Part shown: piece by piece, positions 1-12,680 of the stretch | Layout of the letters: every line of letters begins with the position of its first letter | Numbering within the stretch: the stretch's first letter is position 1 | NCBI GenBank assembly: GCA_024305405.1 | Contig: JAKNDB010000108.1 | Coordinates: 620,001 to 684,000 of the forward strand | Source of the DNA: Dirofilaria immitis | Taxonomy: Eukaryota > Nematoda > Chromadorea > Rhabditida > Onchocercidae | Reading direction: 5' to 3' | DNA length: 64,000 nucleotides | Translations under genes and position numbers: made by a program | Notes under the pieces: model-generated | Databases searched by the model: none | Told to the model about the DNA's origin: nothing | Seen by the model: the letters and a program-made list of their open reading frames with translations, nothing else

Positions 1-1742
1 AAAATCATAAATTAAAATTAATATGAAAAATAATATAACTAAATTAGTTACAACAAAGTTGCTTTCTTTTCTTCATGCCTTAGTAATCAAGTTTAATTTC
101 TCGAAAAAAAAATAAGAAAGTTAGTATATCAAAATTTTCCCTAGGATTATTAGCAATATCTTAATTTCAATTTCATTTTTATTAAGTATCTAAAATGGCG
201 TAAATTTTAACCAAACTGATAATTTGAAATTATTGAAACAACAAATTCAGAAAAGATTCAATTATTGAATATAAATAAATTATTTTCAATATTATCAATA
301 TGTAAATTGTACTGATTATTTAGAGTTAAAGCATATATGGTATATTATTTTTTAATTAGTTTTATTAGTGAGATAATTTCGATAATTCATTTCATTTTTG
401 TTTTTATTTGCAACCTTGAAAAGTTTCAAATTATTTTTGTCGTTCTAATTTTTATCACAATATCGCACAAATATACGATCAGAATTGTAGTAACATGATC
501 GTACGATGGCTATACGACAGCTTTCATCAAATAATTTGATTATTGTAGTAATAGAATGACCAATGAATGATGTTCTCGAATTTACTTAATTCAATAAACG
601 AAGTGATCATAAATGCGGTAATGATAAATGCATATTAGATTCGATAGATGCAAATAATTCATGATAGGAAAATGAATCAGTGATACGGAAGCTTTAGTAA
701 TATTTTTAAAATCATCAAGGGATAGATCCTGGAAAAATGACCAATGAAAAATTTTAATGCAAGAAAGTTTCTATTGACCTTTTTCTTGAAACATAAAAAG
801 ATGATTTGATCATTAGAAGTGAAGAAAAAAAAGAAGAAACTTATATAATAAAAACTTTTTAAAATTAAAACAATAGAATAGATGATATGATAATATATTT
901 CCTGTTTTTATCAAATTTTATAAAAAGTTTTTTCGATGATTAGAATAAGCTATGGATCAATAAAACTCTATAAAGCCTTTGACCGACTTATTTATGATCA
1001 TATCCGTATCGATTCTCTAATTCATTATATTAGTTTAAGGATACTGTAGAGGAATTATTTTCTTCTTTATCATAGTATATTAAAAATTTTATCATTTCAT
1101 ACGGTTGTACTCACTATTCATCTTATACTATAATCTTTAATTCCAAGTCCAATAATCTCGTAAGTATCTAAAACATCTCTTCTTAATTGTCAAAAAGTTG
1201 GATCATTTCAGGAAGGAACAGTAACAAGTAATTATCAATCTTTTATGGCTAACAATTATCATACAGGTAAATCTGAAATTGATCGTTTCAGGTAGCAATT
1301 CATTAATTATTAGATTCATATTAATTAAATTAATAAAATAAGGAAGAAATTGAAGCAAATCTTTCAAAAAAATTTTCCATACTATACAAATGTATCAATT
1401 TAAATTAAATTAAATGGAAATAAATATTTGTAATCGAAGTGCAAGATAAATGATTCAACGCTCAAAAGTTTATCATTTATCAAATTAATAAATTCTACCG
1501 TTTCCCTCCTCCACCTCCCCTTCCTCATTATTGCTTTGTGCGGAAGAATTTGTGGAAAAGTGGGTGGGAAATGTTGAAAATGAAGAAGATGAAGTTAAAC
1601 AAGCAATTTTATGAATTTGTAAAATCTGTTGAGGAAATTAGTAATCTAACAGAGGATATTAGTAGAGAGAGGATTGGAATGAATTAAGGACAAAGAAGAA
1701 CATATGTAAAAGATAGGACAGTTGTTTAAAGGTGAAATAAGT

Positions 1743-1880
1743 AGGAAGAAGATGATGAAGAAGAGGAGGAGGAGGAGGAGGGGGAGGAGGAGGAGGAAAA
1801 AGATGATGAAGTGGAGGAGGAGAAGAAGGAAGAAAATGATAAAGAGGAGGAGAAGGAGGAGGAAGAGGAAGACGAAGTTT
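1743..1880 (+). repeat. Polypurine GAG/GAA tract
   Basis: The + strand is almost pure purine, built of GAG, GAA and GAT triplets. The minus strand reads as a serine-rich open frame, which is a by-product of TCC/TCT/TCA triplets. It is a mirror-symmetric purine tract of the kind that can form triplex DNA. Confidence 0.85.
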
Positions 1881-2094
1881 GAAAAATAGGCTGAAATGGA
1901 AATTGAAAGAACAATGAAAGAATAAATGAATTAAAGCTGAAATTTTCAGTAATTCTCGATATTAATTAACAGGTGATAAAAATGATGAAAGTAAAATAGT
2001 ATGAAAAAAGAGAAAAGATAAAAAAGTGAATCAAATGCGCTTTCACTACAGTTCTAAATAATCATTTTATATCAACATTTTTCTTTTTCCATTA

Positions 2095-2235
2095 TACCGT
2101 CCATTCATCTATCTACTACCTATCTAACTATTCGACGAATCCATCCATCTATTCGATGATCCATTCATCTATTCGTTGTATCACTATCACATCTATCCAT
2201 CCGTTCATCCATCTTCATCCATCTATCTATCTGTT
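2095..2235 (+). repeat. Degenerate CATC/TATC tetranucleotide repeat
   Basis: Repeated CCATTCATCTAT and CCATCCATCTAT-like blocks, about 140 bp, imperfect. No coding potential. Confidence 0.75.
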
Positions 2236-2576
2236 GAACAATCGCTTCAAACACTTGCAATAACATTTACGTTAGCAACACACCCAATTTAAAATATATT
2301 GCTGAAGCTAACAAGAACTAACTGATCCATTCATCCACTAAACATAAACTTACACACAACTGACCATTTTGCGAAATTTCTTAACTACCAAATAAATGAT
2401 TTCATTTAGCAAATAGCACTTAACATTTACCATCTCATCCACCATATTCTTTCTCTCTTTCATTCTTATCATTGTCGAAATTTCAACAAAACTATCATTT
2501 ACTATCGGCTTTATGAGTTTATTATCATTTAATGATGATTAGCTATCGATTTATAAATATTTATGTTGTTGGAAAA

Positions 2577-3135
2577 TATTTATGAATAAAAATATAAACG
2601 GATGAATTAATTCTTGAATTGATACTTAAATTGATTATTGCTATTTCAGGTATCATATCAGGGACCAAAATTTTATTATATTCCGATCAATTGCAGTACT
2701 ATCAATTATTGTTAATTAATTATTAAGTATTGATCAGTAAATTATTAGTAGAATTATTTATAAATGAAAGGATGAATTGTTTCTTGAATTGATACTGTAT
2801 CATTTTTGCTATTTCAGGAAAAATCATATCAGGGACCAAAATTTTATTATATCCCGATCAATTGTAGTACTATCAATTATTGTTAATTAATTAATTATTA
2901 AGTATTGATCAGTAAATTACTAGTTGAATGATTCATAAATAAAAAGATGAATTGTTTCTTGAACTGATAATGTACCATTTATTAGCTTCTATCAAGGATC
3001 ATAATTTTACCATATACCAATCTGTTATCATCACAAGTGAAATTATCAAATAAGCACTGTACCATTTATCGCATCTTATCATGCATCAAAATTTTACCAT
3101 ATCCTGAACAATTTTAATCAACTATCACTGCAGGT
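2577..3135 (+). repeat. Degenerate tandem repeat, unit about 175-180 bp
   Basis: Two well matched copies (about 2577-2757 and 2758-2932) share GATGAATT, TTTCTTGAATTGATACT, GCTATTTCAGG, CATATCAGGGACCAAAATTT and TATTAAGTATTGATCAGTAAATTA in the same order. A third, more diverged copy follows at about 2933-3045, and a fragment at about 3055-3130. Divergence rises to the right. Confidence 0.8.
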
Positions 3136-5154
3136 AAAATTATCAAATAAACATTCAAAAAAGTGAAATTTTATTAAAACTGAATTCTATTACTATCAAC
3201 AATTTATAAAATTTGAATTTACCATAATTTATCATAATGATTTTGTAATTAACAAATTCCAAATTTCGAAATAAGGTGCGATTTTGAACAAGTTTGATAA
3301 ATTTACGAAAGGATGAAAAATTCAGCAATTGGATGGAAAGATAGAATCAATTGAAGCGATGATAATTATGAGTTACAGCATCGACGAATTTGGTGTGAAG
3401 AGATGGAAAATTTAAGTTGAATAGTAAAAATCTTTTGAATAAATAATGAATTTTTCATGGGGCAATCATCTGGTATCATGAATTATGTAAATTATAATCA
3501 TTTAAGGAAACTGCAACTACAGGAAGCCTTTGAGCTATTTGAAGCAATTGAAATCATTTCATAAATCTGAAATCATGAAATAGAATATTATCATCTAATA
3601 TATAAAATATTAATCTTGTACAAAGAATATAATGAAAATCGTTTTTATCACTAGAATTTTTTCGAAAATTCTAGTGATAACATTTTACCATCAATTAAAC
3701 TAATCATTTTAACAATTAAAAACTTAAATTTATTATCTTAAAATTGCTGCAGAATTGTATCAAAATATTTAGCCTTATCACTATCAGTAAAAATATTTAT
3801 TGTACATGCTGATAATTTTAGCTAAAAATTTAAAAGTTATGAAAACGATATTGAAGAGTGAAATCTGAAAATAATTTTAACTGAATAACAATTATCTATT
3901 CAACCTTAATTTTAATTTAATAACGCATATATTAATTTAACTTTGTTCCTTTATGTCATCGTACATATTCTCGAAATCTTTGCTTAATTCTTATTTTCTA
4001 TATGAAAAATAAAAATTTTAAATTTCGGCAAAATATTTCATAAATTTATAAATATTATTTACTTCTTATTAATTAATAATTATATAAATATTTCGAATTA
4101 ATTTCCTTACAAATGATTAATTTAAAATAGTCGAATCTTTCTCGAACATAATATTTCAAATAAAATTATAAAAAAAAAAACCTTAGCCAAATTTGATAAT
4201 TAATTATGCTTAGTTCGTTTCGATGTAAATAAATTATTCTAAATCGAAGAGAGCGCGTCTTTCAAAATTTAAAAAATTAATGAAATCAATTTTTTTTCAA
4301 TAATTATTTCTTTCTTTTATTTGCTTCATTTACCTGTATGACTCAAACTTAATCAAATTCATAGCAACTTTTTTTTGTTGTAACTATATTTAGTAAATTG
4401 AAATTTGTATTTAGATGAATAATTTATTTACATCTATTCAAATATATTCGTGATTTCATCGGATGATATACAAATCTTTTGTTCGTGCTCCTTTTCCATT
4501 GTATTGTTAATTTAGTATATTTATTTCAATTTATTACAACTTATCAATGATACATTACATTGTTATCGATTCAGATCATACGTTATGTAATCTGTATCAA
4601 ATGATGAAATTTGATTTATCACATCAACTATCGATCAAATTATTTTGAAAAAGACAAACAAAAAAAAAAGTAATGAATTCAATTTTGATGAAGTAAAGAT
4701 AAACTTGTTTATTTCTTCAGTAAATAAATAATTTTTGCTATTTAAATTTATGATTAAAATTATCAGTTACATTATATACTTTATTTACTTTTTTTTCTTC
4801 TTCTTTCTTTTTTTTTTTTGAATTCAATTCTTTGATAAAATTTTTTGAAATTCCCTTATTATTTATTTATGTTTATTTACTGAGGAAAAAAAAGGAAAAA
4901 AGTAACATGCATGAGACAGATGTTTGCCAGGTGTTTCATTCATTCAAACATTCCATTTGATAATATTCTTCGGTAACTTCTTTTTATCTATTTAATTATT
5001 GGAAGAAAAAAAACTGATAATAGGAAGTTTAATCAGAAAAGAAAAGTATAAAAGATAAATAAATATTTTAAAATTTTAATATAACTTAATTAGAATAGGC
5101 TTTCACTTTTTTTTTTTTACAATTGTTTGATAACAGAAATGATACGAAAATTTT
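3136..5154. other. AT-rich intergenic DNA with one strong hairpin
   Basis: No exon chain or RNA gene was recognised. The only distinct structure is the perfect hairpin at 3645-3680, listed separately. Poly-A and poly-T runs of 8-10 bases are common. Confidence 0.55.
3645..3680 (+). other. Perfect 16-bp hairpin with TTCG loop
   Basis: The arm at 3645-3660 is the exact reverse complement of 3665-3680, separated by TTCG. As RNA this would be a 16-bp stem capped by a UUCG tetraloop. No neighbouring gene gives it a role, and it is too short for a typical microRNA precursor. Confidence 0.85.
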
Positions 5155-5392
5155 TTTGATATACACTTATTTTATCATTCAATTTTTCTTTGATATACAC
5201 TTATTTTATCATTCAATTTTTCTTTGATATACACTTATTTTATCATTCAATTTTTCTTTGATATACACTTATTTTATCATTCAATTTTTCTTTGATATAC
5301 ACTTATTTTATCATTCAATTTTTCTTTGATATACACTTATTTTATCATTCAATTTTTCTTTGATATACACTTATTTTATCATTCAATTTTTT
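5155..5392 (+). repeat. 34-bp minisatellite, 7 copies
   Basis: The unit begins TTTGATATACACTTATTTTA and ends TCATTCAATTTTTC. Seven head-to-tail copies start at 5155, 5189, 5223, 5257, 5291, 5325 and 5359. They are essentially identical, with variation only in the T-run of the last copy, which implies recent expansion or homogenisation. Confidence 0.97.
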
Positions 5393-6595
5393 TCAACGAA
5401 TAATCGATACAAATGCAAAAAAAAGAATAATAAATCGATATTAGATATATATTATTTCATTTCCTTTTTTTCGTTTCTTTAAATATTTTTAGAGGAAAAA
5501 AAAATTGTTGAATTATTAAGTAGAAATGATATGTGATATATCATTTTTAAAAAATTCCATGGTAACTGCTAGTGCCTTTTTTTTAATCCTTTTCTTTTAA
5601 TCGAAAAAATTTATTTTGAATGTTAAATTAATCCTAATATCGATTAATCGTCTTAATCAATCATATGATCAAATAAATTACTCAAATATAATTAATTAAT
5701 CATTGCAATGAATGATTATTTTTTTCCAAAATATTTATCATAAATTTTAGTAATTGTGATAATTTCGATTTTAATTTTACCTCTTGTCTATTGTTAGCTC
5801 TTTTTTTTCTTCTTTTTATTATATCAATATATAAGTCTATTTAAGTAAATAAATATGCATAATAATAAATAATCTTTTGAAGTTATCATCATATTCACGC
5901 ACCTGGAATCTCGATAATCTTCTCATTGCCAGAACAATATCATTAAATATACGTTAATCTATTCCATTAATCCTTCTCCTACCTTATTTTTACTTGTACT
6001 CATTAAATTTCTTTTTCAATAATTAATAATCATCAAAAATTCATTCCTATATTTCGATATTTATTAATTAATTTCATCTGTACGATGAATATTTCTTATC
6101 AATTTTCATAGCTTAATTGAAACGAATTTAAATTTCAACCTAAAATTATTGCGTAATCGATTAGAAATTTGCATTTTAGGCTATTTGTAATTTAATAAAA
6201 ATAATATTTATAACTTCAAAAATCTAAACAGTAATATAAATTCATATATTTCGTTTTTTTCTTTTTGATTTTAGATTTCTTTTTTTTTTTTTGAAAACAT
6301 TTATCAATCAATAAATTATTGTGCAATTTCTTCGTTTTTTTTTTTTTAACTTTTTTTTTTAAAAAATATTTTTGATGTGTTCAGTCAACCATTCATTTAA
6401 TAAATTTTTATTTCATTTCTTTTTTTTTTTTTTTTTTCAGATATTTTTGGATTAGAAAGATAGCTTTATTCATTTATCGATTGTGAAGAAATGAAAATAA
6501 ACGAAAATGGTGGGGTGGAAAAAAAAATGATATTACATACAGGTGCATATTGTAAATTATAAAAACTCTATGTATAATACGAGGGAGGGAATAGG
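5393..6595. other. AT-rich intergenic DNA, poly-T rich
   Basis: No coding signal. Several poly-T runs of 10-17 bases lie at about 6280-6440. Nothing else stands out. Confidence 0.55.
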
Positions 6596-6599
6596 AAAA

Positions 6600-7340
6600 A
6601 GTTTATATTGCTGGTTGATAATAACGGAAAATTGTTAGTTCAACGTAAGCGGATATATAACTTAAAAAACGATTAAGTATATAGGATAAGGTAAATGATT
6701 AGAAAACAGATGAAGTATATAGGATAACATAAATGATTAGAAAACAGGTCAAGCATAGGATAGCATAAATGGATATTTAATAAGAAAATAAGTCAAACGT
6801 AAGATTGTATAAACGAATATTCAACGAAAATACGATAGCATAAATAGGTATTCAAAAAGTTCGCTTAAAGTGGAATAAAATAAAACATAGGATACGGATA
6901 CAGACACGTAAATAGATATATCAACAGGAAGTAGGATAGTATAAAAACAGATACATCAACGGAAAAACAATTAAAGCATAAGATAATTAATGTAGACTGG
7001 TTATATTTAATGAGAGAAACAATTTAAATATAGAATAGTATAAACGGATATTTATCGGGAAATAGGATAGCATAAACGAAGATATTCAGCGAAAAATAGG
7101 ATAAACGTAAATTTACAGCATAAATGAATACTGTGACGAAAAATAGTTTAAGTAGAAAAATAGTGTAGATGGAATATTTGATCAAAAACAAGTTAAACAT
7201 AGGATAGTGTAAATTAGCGGAAAAAATAGGTTAAGCATAAAATAACAGTGAACAGATATTCAATAGAAAATCGATGAAGTATGAGATAATTGATTAGACT
7301 TTTACGGCAAATTAAAAAAAATGTAAAATTGCAAAAAAAA
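6600..7340 (+). repeat. Degenerate satellite-like region (GGATAGCATAAA family)
   Basis: Variants of GGATAGCATAAACGGATATTCAAC and GAAAATAGGTTAAGCATA recur about every 40-70 bp, with many substitutions and spacing changes. It looks like an old, decayed tandem array that merges rightward into a better-preserved one at 7345. No open frame persists. Confidence 0.65.
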
Positions 7341-7344
7341 AGGA

Positions 7345-8075
7345 GAAAAACATGCATAATACAATCTAGCAACACTTGATTACACGTTTAAGTTACGTAA
7401 ATACTTCGAGGAAGATAGCGTAGGATATGATATCATGAAGTATGAAACATATGCTTACACGTTTAGGTTACGTAAATACTTCTATGAAGATAATGTAGAA
7501 TGTGATATTATGAAGTACATGATATTATGTAGTAAGATAATGTGGAATATGATATTATGAAGTGACATGATATTATGTAGTATGCGTAATACAATATAGC
7601 AAAACGTGATTACACGTTTAGTTTACATAAATATTTCTATGAAGAAGTGTAGGATATGATAGTATGAAGTATGAAACATACGCTTTCATATTTAGGTTAC
7701 GTAAATACTTTCGTCAAGATAACACAGGATATGATATTATGAAGTATGAGACATATGCTTACACGTTTAGATTACGTAAATACTTCTATGAATATAATGT
7801 AGAATATGATATTATGAAGTGACATGATATTATGTAGTATGCATAATACAATATAGCAAAACGTGATTGCACGTTTAGGTTATATAAATATTTCCATGAA
7901 GAAGTGTAGGATATGATAGTATGAAGTACGAAACATATGCTTACATTTACGTAAATGCTTTCATGAAGATAACACAGGATATGATATTATGAAGTGATAT
8001 GATATTATAAAGTATGAGACATATGCTTACACGTTTAGATTACGTAAATATTTTGCAGGAAGATAGCCAAGGATA
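7345..8075 (+). repeat. Higher-order tandem repeat around TTACACGTTTAGGTTACGTA
   Basis: The long unit is anchored by GCATAATACAATATAGCAAA, seen at about 7352, 7583 and 7839 (spacing roughly 231 and 256 bp). Inside each are shorter sub-repeats: TACACGTTTAGGTTACGTAA followed by ATACTTCTATGAAGATA, and GATATGATATTATGAAGT. This two-level organisation is typical of satellites evolving by unequal exchange. Confidence 0.8.
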
Positions 8076-8667
8076 ATATTATAAAATGAAAATATGAAAT
8101 AAAATTCATATTATTTTCAATAAATTTACTAAAATTAACAGACATTAAATTTTTGAAAAAAAAAAATTGCAAGAAATATAAAAAGAAATATTAAAGGATA
8201 ATAATTTTTGATCGAATATATTTCTATTAAATTAAGAAAAATAAATATATAAAAGATTTTTAAATTTAATTCCAATTTCTTTTCAAAATATTTGAAAAAT
8301 TAAATTTATATCAAATGAATTATTTCAATTTTTTCCATTTTAAAATTTTTTGCTAAAATAAATTTCTCTCTTTTATATAAGTAAGTAAATATTTTTCGAA
8401 ATTTTCAAGAAGCAAGTCAAAACGATGTATAATAAAATCAAGTAGTCTAGACAATTCAGTTATGAATGGCAATTAAATCCTTTCTTTCTAAGGTATTGAT
8501 TCTTTTGCCGTTATTATCCTTAAGGCATATATGAAATAATATAATTTAATTATAACTATTTTTCAGATGATAAGAATAAATAAATTTTAATGAAATATTT
8601 GATGCATAAAAGAAAAATACAGGAAATGAAAGAAAACGAAAATAGAATGAGAAGGAGAGAGAGCATG

Positions 8668-8706
<39 letters not shown>

Positions 8707-10055
8707 GCAAACGATAGAAATGTTTTACTTAATTAAAAAAAATTAATTTCCATATTCAAAATTATAGCATTGAAGCAAAAAAATACCTTCCGCTAAGTAT
8801 AAATGCATTACTAGCAGTAAAGATTATATCGAAATAAATTAATTATTTCGATATAAACTTTTGATTAAATTTCAAATGATTTTCTTCTTTTCTTCTTCTC
8901 TTTTTCTTCTCTCGAATAAATTAATTTATGATATGTTTTATCGCAGTATAAATTGATAATATTTTTGTTTGATTATATCTTCTTCACTTTTAAAAATTCC
9001 ATTAATAATCTTTCGATATATATATATATATATATATTATAGAAATGATAATTTTAAGCCTTATTTCGTTTTTTTTTTTTAATCATGCAATTTAATTTTA
9101 TAGTAAATATTTAATTAATAAATTTTATTTTTATTTCAAATTCATTTCCTATATGTTTTTTTAAAAAGTAAACTTTTTAAAACTTTTGTTTACATCCATT
9201 GCATTAGCATTAAATATACGGCAAATTTAGAAGTTAAAATTACCTTTTAAAAATTTTGAAAGAAAAAAGTTACTTATTATGAAATATCAATTTGGTAAAA
9301 TTGATAAAATAAATTTTGTAATTTGATTAATGATAATAAATGGATTTATTTATTTATTTTTTGCATAATCAATATTAGAATAAATAGATTTATTATTTAC
9401 AAAATATTATTAGTAACACAAAATATTATTAGTAACAATAATTGACTTATCATATTAATTACTAATGGCATTTTCCAATGATTCATTGCATTTTTCCATT
9501 TTATTTCAATCATTTCTTACCTGTTTACTCAACTTGTTATCCTACTCCTATATGTAACGATATTGATAAGAAGATATGGAAATAAAATAATTATCACAGT
9601 ATTATCAGTAATATTCCAAAGATTTTTGACATTTTTCTCTGAAATGTGTTAAAATATGAAAAATTAATTTTTAATATTATTTATCAAAAGTTGAAGAAAA
9701 AGAAAAAACGTTTTCTTAAGTATTCAAATATTATAGAATATATTGAGATGTTAGGAACACATTGATAAGATTTTTTTGTTTTGCTTTTAAATGCATAAAA
9801 AAAGCTTTTTAATTGATTAAAAAATGTGTAAATAATATTTTCCTATAATTATATGATAGTTTTTCTTTTTCTTTTTAAACAAAAATTTTAATTAAATTCT
9901 TTTTTATTTAAGAAAATCAAATTTAAAAAAAAAACAAAATTAAATTGAGCAAACAAATACTTTTCAAATCTTTTTTATTCGTTTTGTTGTAAATTTACTA
10001 TGAAAGTTTGCTTTGCTTAAATTTATTCGAAATTTTGGATATATCATTCATTTTA
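8076..10055. other. AT-rich intergenic DNA
   Basis: No gene seen. It contains a GA dinucleotide tract (about 8655-8702), a 13-bp hairpin (8825-8837 with 8843-8855), and a TA dinucleotide run (about 9018-9038). Confidence 0.55.
8655..8702 (+). repeat. (GA)n microsatellite
   Basis: A run of GA dinucleotides with small interruptions, opening with GAGAAGGAGAGAGAGC and closing with AGAGAGAGAAAGG. Confidence 0.95.
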
Positions 10056-10059
10056 GGTA

Positions 10060-10160
10060 ATATGACAAAGTATCCGTTGAAAACTTAGAACAACAGTATT
10101 ACGAGAAAGTATCCATTGAAAACTTAGAGTAGTATTACGAGAAAGTATTAAAAACTTAGA
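10060..10160 (+). repeat. Short degenerate tandem repeat, about 40-45 bp unit
   Basis: Three copies of AAAGTATCCATTGAAAACTTAGA with intervening AGTATTACGAGAAAGTAT. The third copy is truncated to AAAGTATTAAAAACTTAGA. Confidence 0.8.
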
Positions 10161-12559
10161 TGTCACTAATATTTTCATATATTCCAATAAACCAATTCAT
10201 TTAAACGTTTGTAAAAAATGTCCTTTTGTTAAAAGTTAAATTAAAAACACATATTAAATATCAGAAAAAAAAAGGAAAATCAACTTATCATTTGACTTTT
10301 TTATTTTTCAAATATTTATCGATCTATTTGTTTTTTTTTTTTCAATGAGTTTTAATAAAAAATAAAAATCTAATTACAAACTTAATTTTAATTTATTGGA
10401 ATTTTAAATCGTAAATTTATATTAAATAGAATTTTCTTATAATTTTTCTTTTTCTTAACTTATTAAAAATAATTTTATATATATATTTTTTAATTAATAC
10501 GTTTAATTTGTATCGTAAAATTTAAAATTAGAAATATTTAACATTTCCATAAATGTTTGATTATTAATAAATTATTAAAAATTTTAATTTCTTTTACAAA
10601 AAAAGTTTTTCTATTTTGATTAAATTTCAAAAATGTCACAGTTTTATATTATAATTCTTTTTCTTTTTCTTCAAAAAAAAAATAAAAATAAAATTAAAAA
10701 TTGAAATAAATTAGTTTTGTTGCGAGAAAATTTTTCATTTTTTTAAATAGAATAAAGTAAATTTAAATCAATCAAATTTTAATTATATAAATTTAAATTT
10801 AGTCAAATAAATTTTACATATAAAAATTTGTTTAAATTTATATCATATCAATGAGAAAGAATATTTGTTAATTAAATTTAAAAATATATATAAATATATA
10901 TTAAATAGGAATTGCACCAATTAAAATTTTCTGTTTTTCTTTTTTTTTTTTAAATAAAAAATATGACATTAATGAAAAATTCGTTTCTAATTATTGGCCG
11001 CATTTCTCGTTCATATCATTTTTGGTTCTCGTGATGATTTATGAATCAATTATACTATGCATTAATCTATTATTATTATTTTATCACTATTAAATCATTT
11101 ATATTCAAACATTCAATATTGAATTTACAGATTTTAACAATTCCTGTAAAATTTACATAACATCTTCGCTTATCATGTTAAAATGATTATTAATAAATTA
11201 TCATATACTCTAACCAAAGATTTTAGGAATCATTAATGATATTAATTTTGAAAAAAATAAACAATCTGTATTATGCGTTATTAAAAAAATTCTACTATCG
11301 AGACGTGTTAAGCATTAAAACTTAAATGTAATAAAAATATAATGAAATCAAATTAAAATTTGATGTATTGATTATTTAATATCAAATTCGGATTATATAT
11401 GATATGATATCTTTTTTCTTGAATAAAAATTTTTTTGATTCATTTTATAAATCAATCAATTCGCTCATTTTTGTTATAGTGATATGATAATTTTAATCCG
11501 TAAATTACTCATCATTTTATATTATTTGTCCAGCTGTATCATTATTATAGTATTGTTTTTTTATTATCAATTCTCGACAATCTCTCTCGATAATGCGACA
11601 AAATTTGTTTAAATCATTTCGTTTTGAAAATTTTCTTTTCTCTTCGTAGAAAACTAATTGCTTTAGAAATTTGATTTTCATCGACTTGTCATTCGTATTG
11701 TTTGCTCAATTATCGTTGTTGAATTCAAAATTCATCACATCAAATTCGACGACGACCGGCTTTTTTTTCTCGTTTCTTTTTTTTTTTTTTAATTTAGCGA
11801 TCATTTTGCGTCATGGATAATCTAATAGCATCAAATATTTTAAATCAAATAAAATTACAAAAATATCAGTTCTTAACTTTACAATTCAATACTTTTCTTG
11901 AGAAAATTTCTTATCGATTAGCGATATTTATTCGTTTTCTTGCAACAAAGTTTTAGCTATCATTTTAGTAAAATATGATATTTCTTGTTATAATGATATT
12001 AAAAGTTTTTTTTTAATCAGTAATACGTTATGCTATTTATATTATCAGTATTTTTTATCATATATTGATTATCTTAATTTTGTTCAGATTTATTTATTCA
12101 ATCAGAATTAAATAAGAAATTATTAGTGAATGTTATGAAGAGATATAAAATAGGCTATTATGATTTTTATAACTATTTACAAGCCCTAATCTTTAAAATA
12201 TTTTAGCTTTGATGTTTTAGACTATAAACAAGATAAGCTGTGAAAATTGTTATTTACTTTGGCTGCTACTACCATTATTTTCATTCCGTTAAAAATGTTA
12301 AGTATTCAATAAGAATGCTATTCGTTGATGCTAAAACGATACTTATTTAGCCAAGTAGTATGCAAGTATAAAGAAAAAAATTCTTGGCCAGAAAAAAAGC
12401 AGAAAAAAAACAGAAAAAATATCATTAAGGCAAAAAAGGAAAAAGTTTAATTATAAATTGGAAAAGTTTTGGGTAAAAAAAAGAAAAATAGCAAGAGAAT
12501 TCTAAAAATTAATTTGTTAAAACTGATAATAACGAAAAATAATAATGATAACGACAATT
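10161..12559. other. AT-rich intergenic DNA, no gene seen
   Basis: Very low complexity, dominated by AATTT/TAAAT words. No splice-consistent open frames. Confidence 0.55.
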
Positions 12560-12680
12560 CTATTAAATGATGATAATGATGATGATGATGATGATGATGA
12601 ACTAATAGTAAGATGATAAACTAAGAGCAACGAAAAATAATGACAATGATAATTCTATTAAATGATGATGATGATGATCA
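12560..12680 (+). repeat. (GAT)n/(AAT)n compound microsatellite
   Basis: GATGATGATGATGATGATGA at about 12579-12600, then a second GAT cluster at about 12664-12680. The two are linked by a repeated AATAATGAYAATGATAATTCTATTAAATGATGAT-like segment, so the microsatellite sits inside a duplicated block of about 100 bp. Confidence 0.8.

Larger units (their letters stand above)
1..2576. other. AT-rich intergenic DNA, no gene seen
   Basis: No exon chain with matching splice phases was found on either strand. The stretch has a polypurine GAG/GAA run at about 1743-1880 and a degenerate CATC/TATC tetranucleotide run at about 2095-2235. The rest is AT-rich sequence with frequent stops in all frames. Confidence 0.6.

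Noticed and set aside
5155..5392. Possible CRISPR array
   Set aside because: Units abut with no unique spacers and the genome is eukaryotic; it is a minisatellite.
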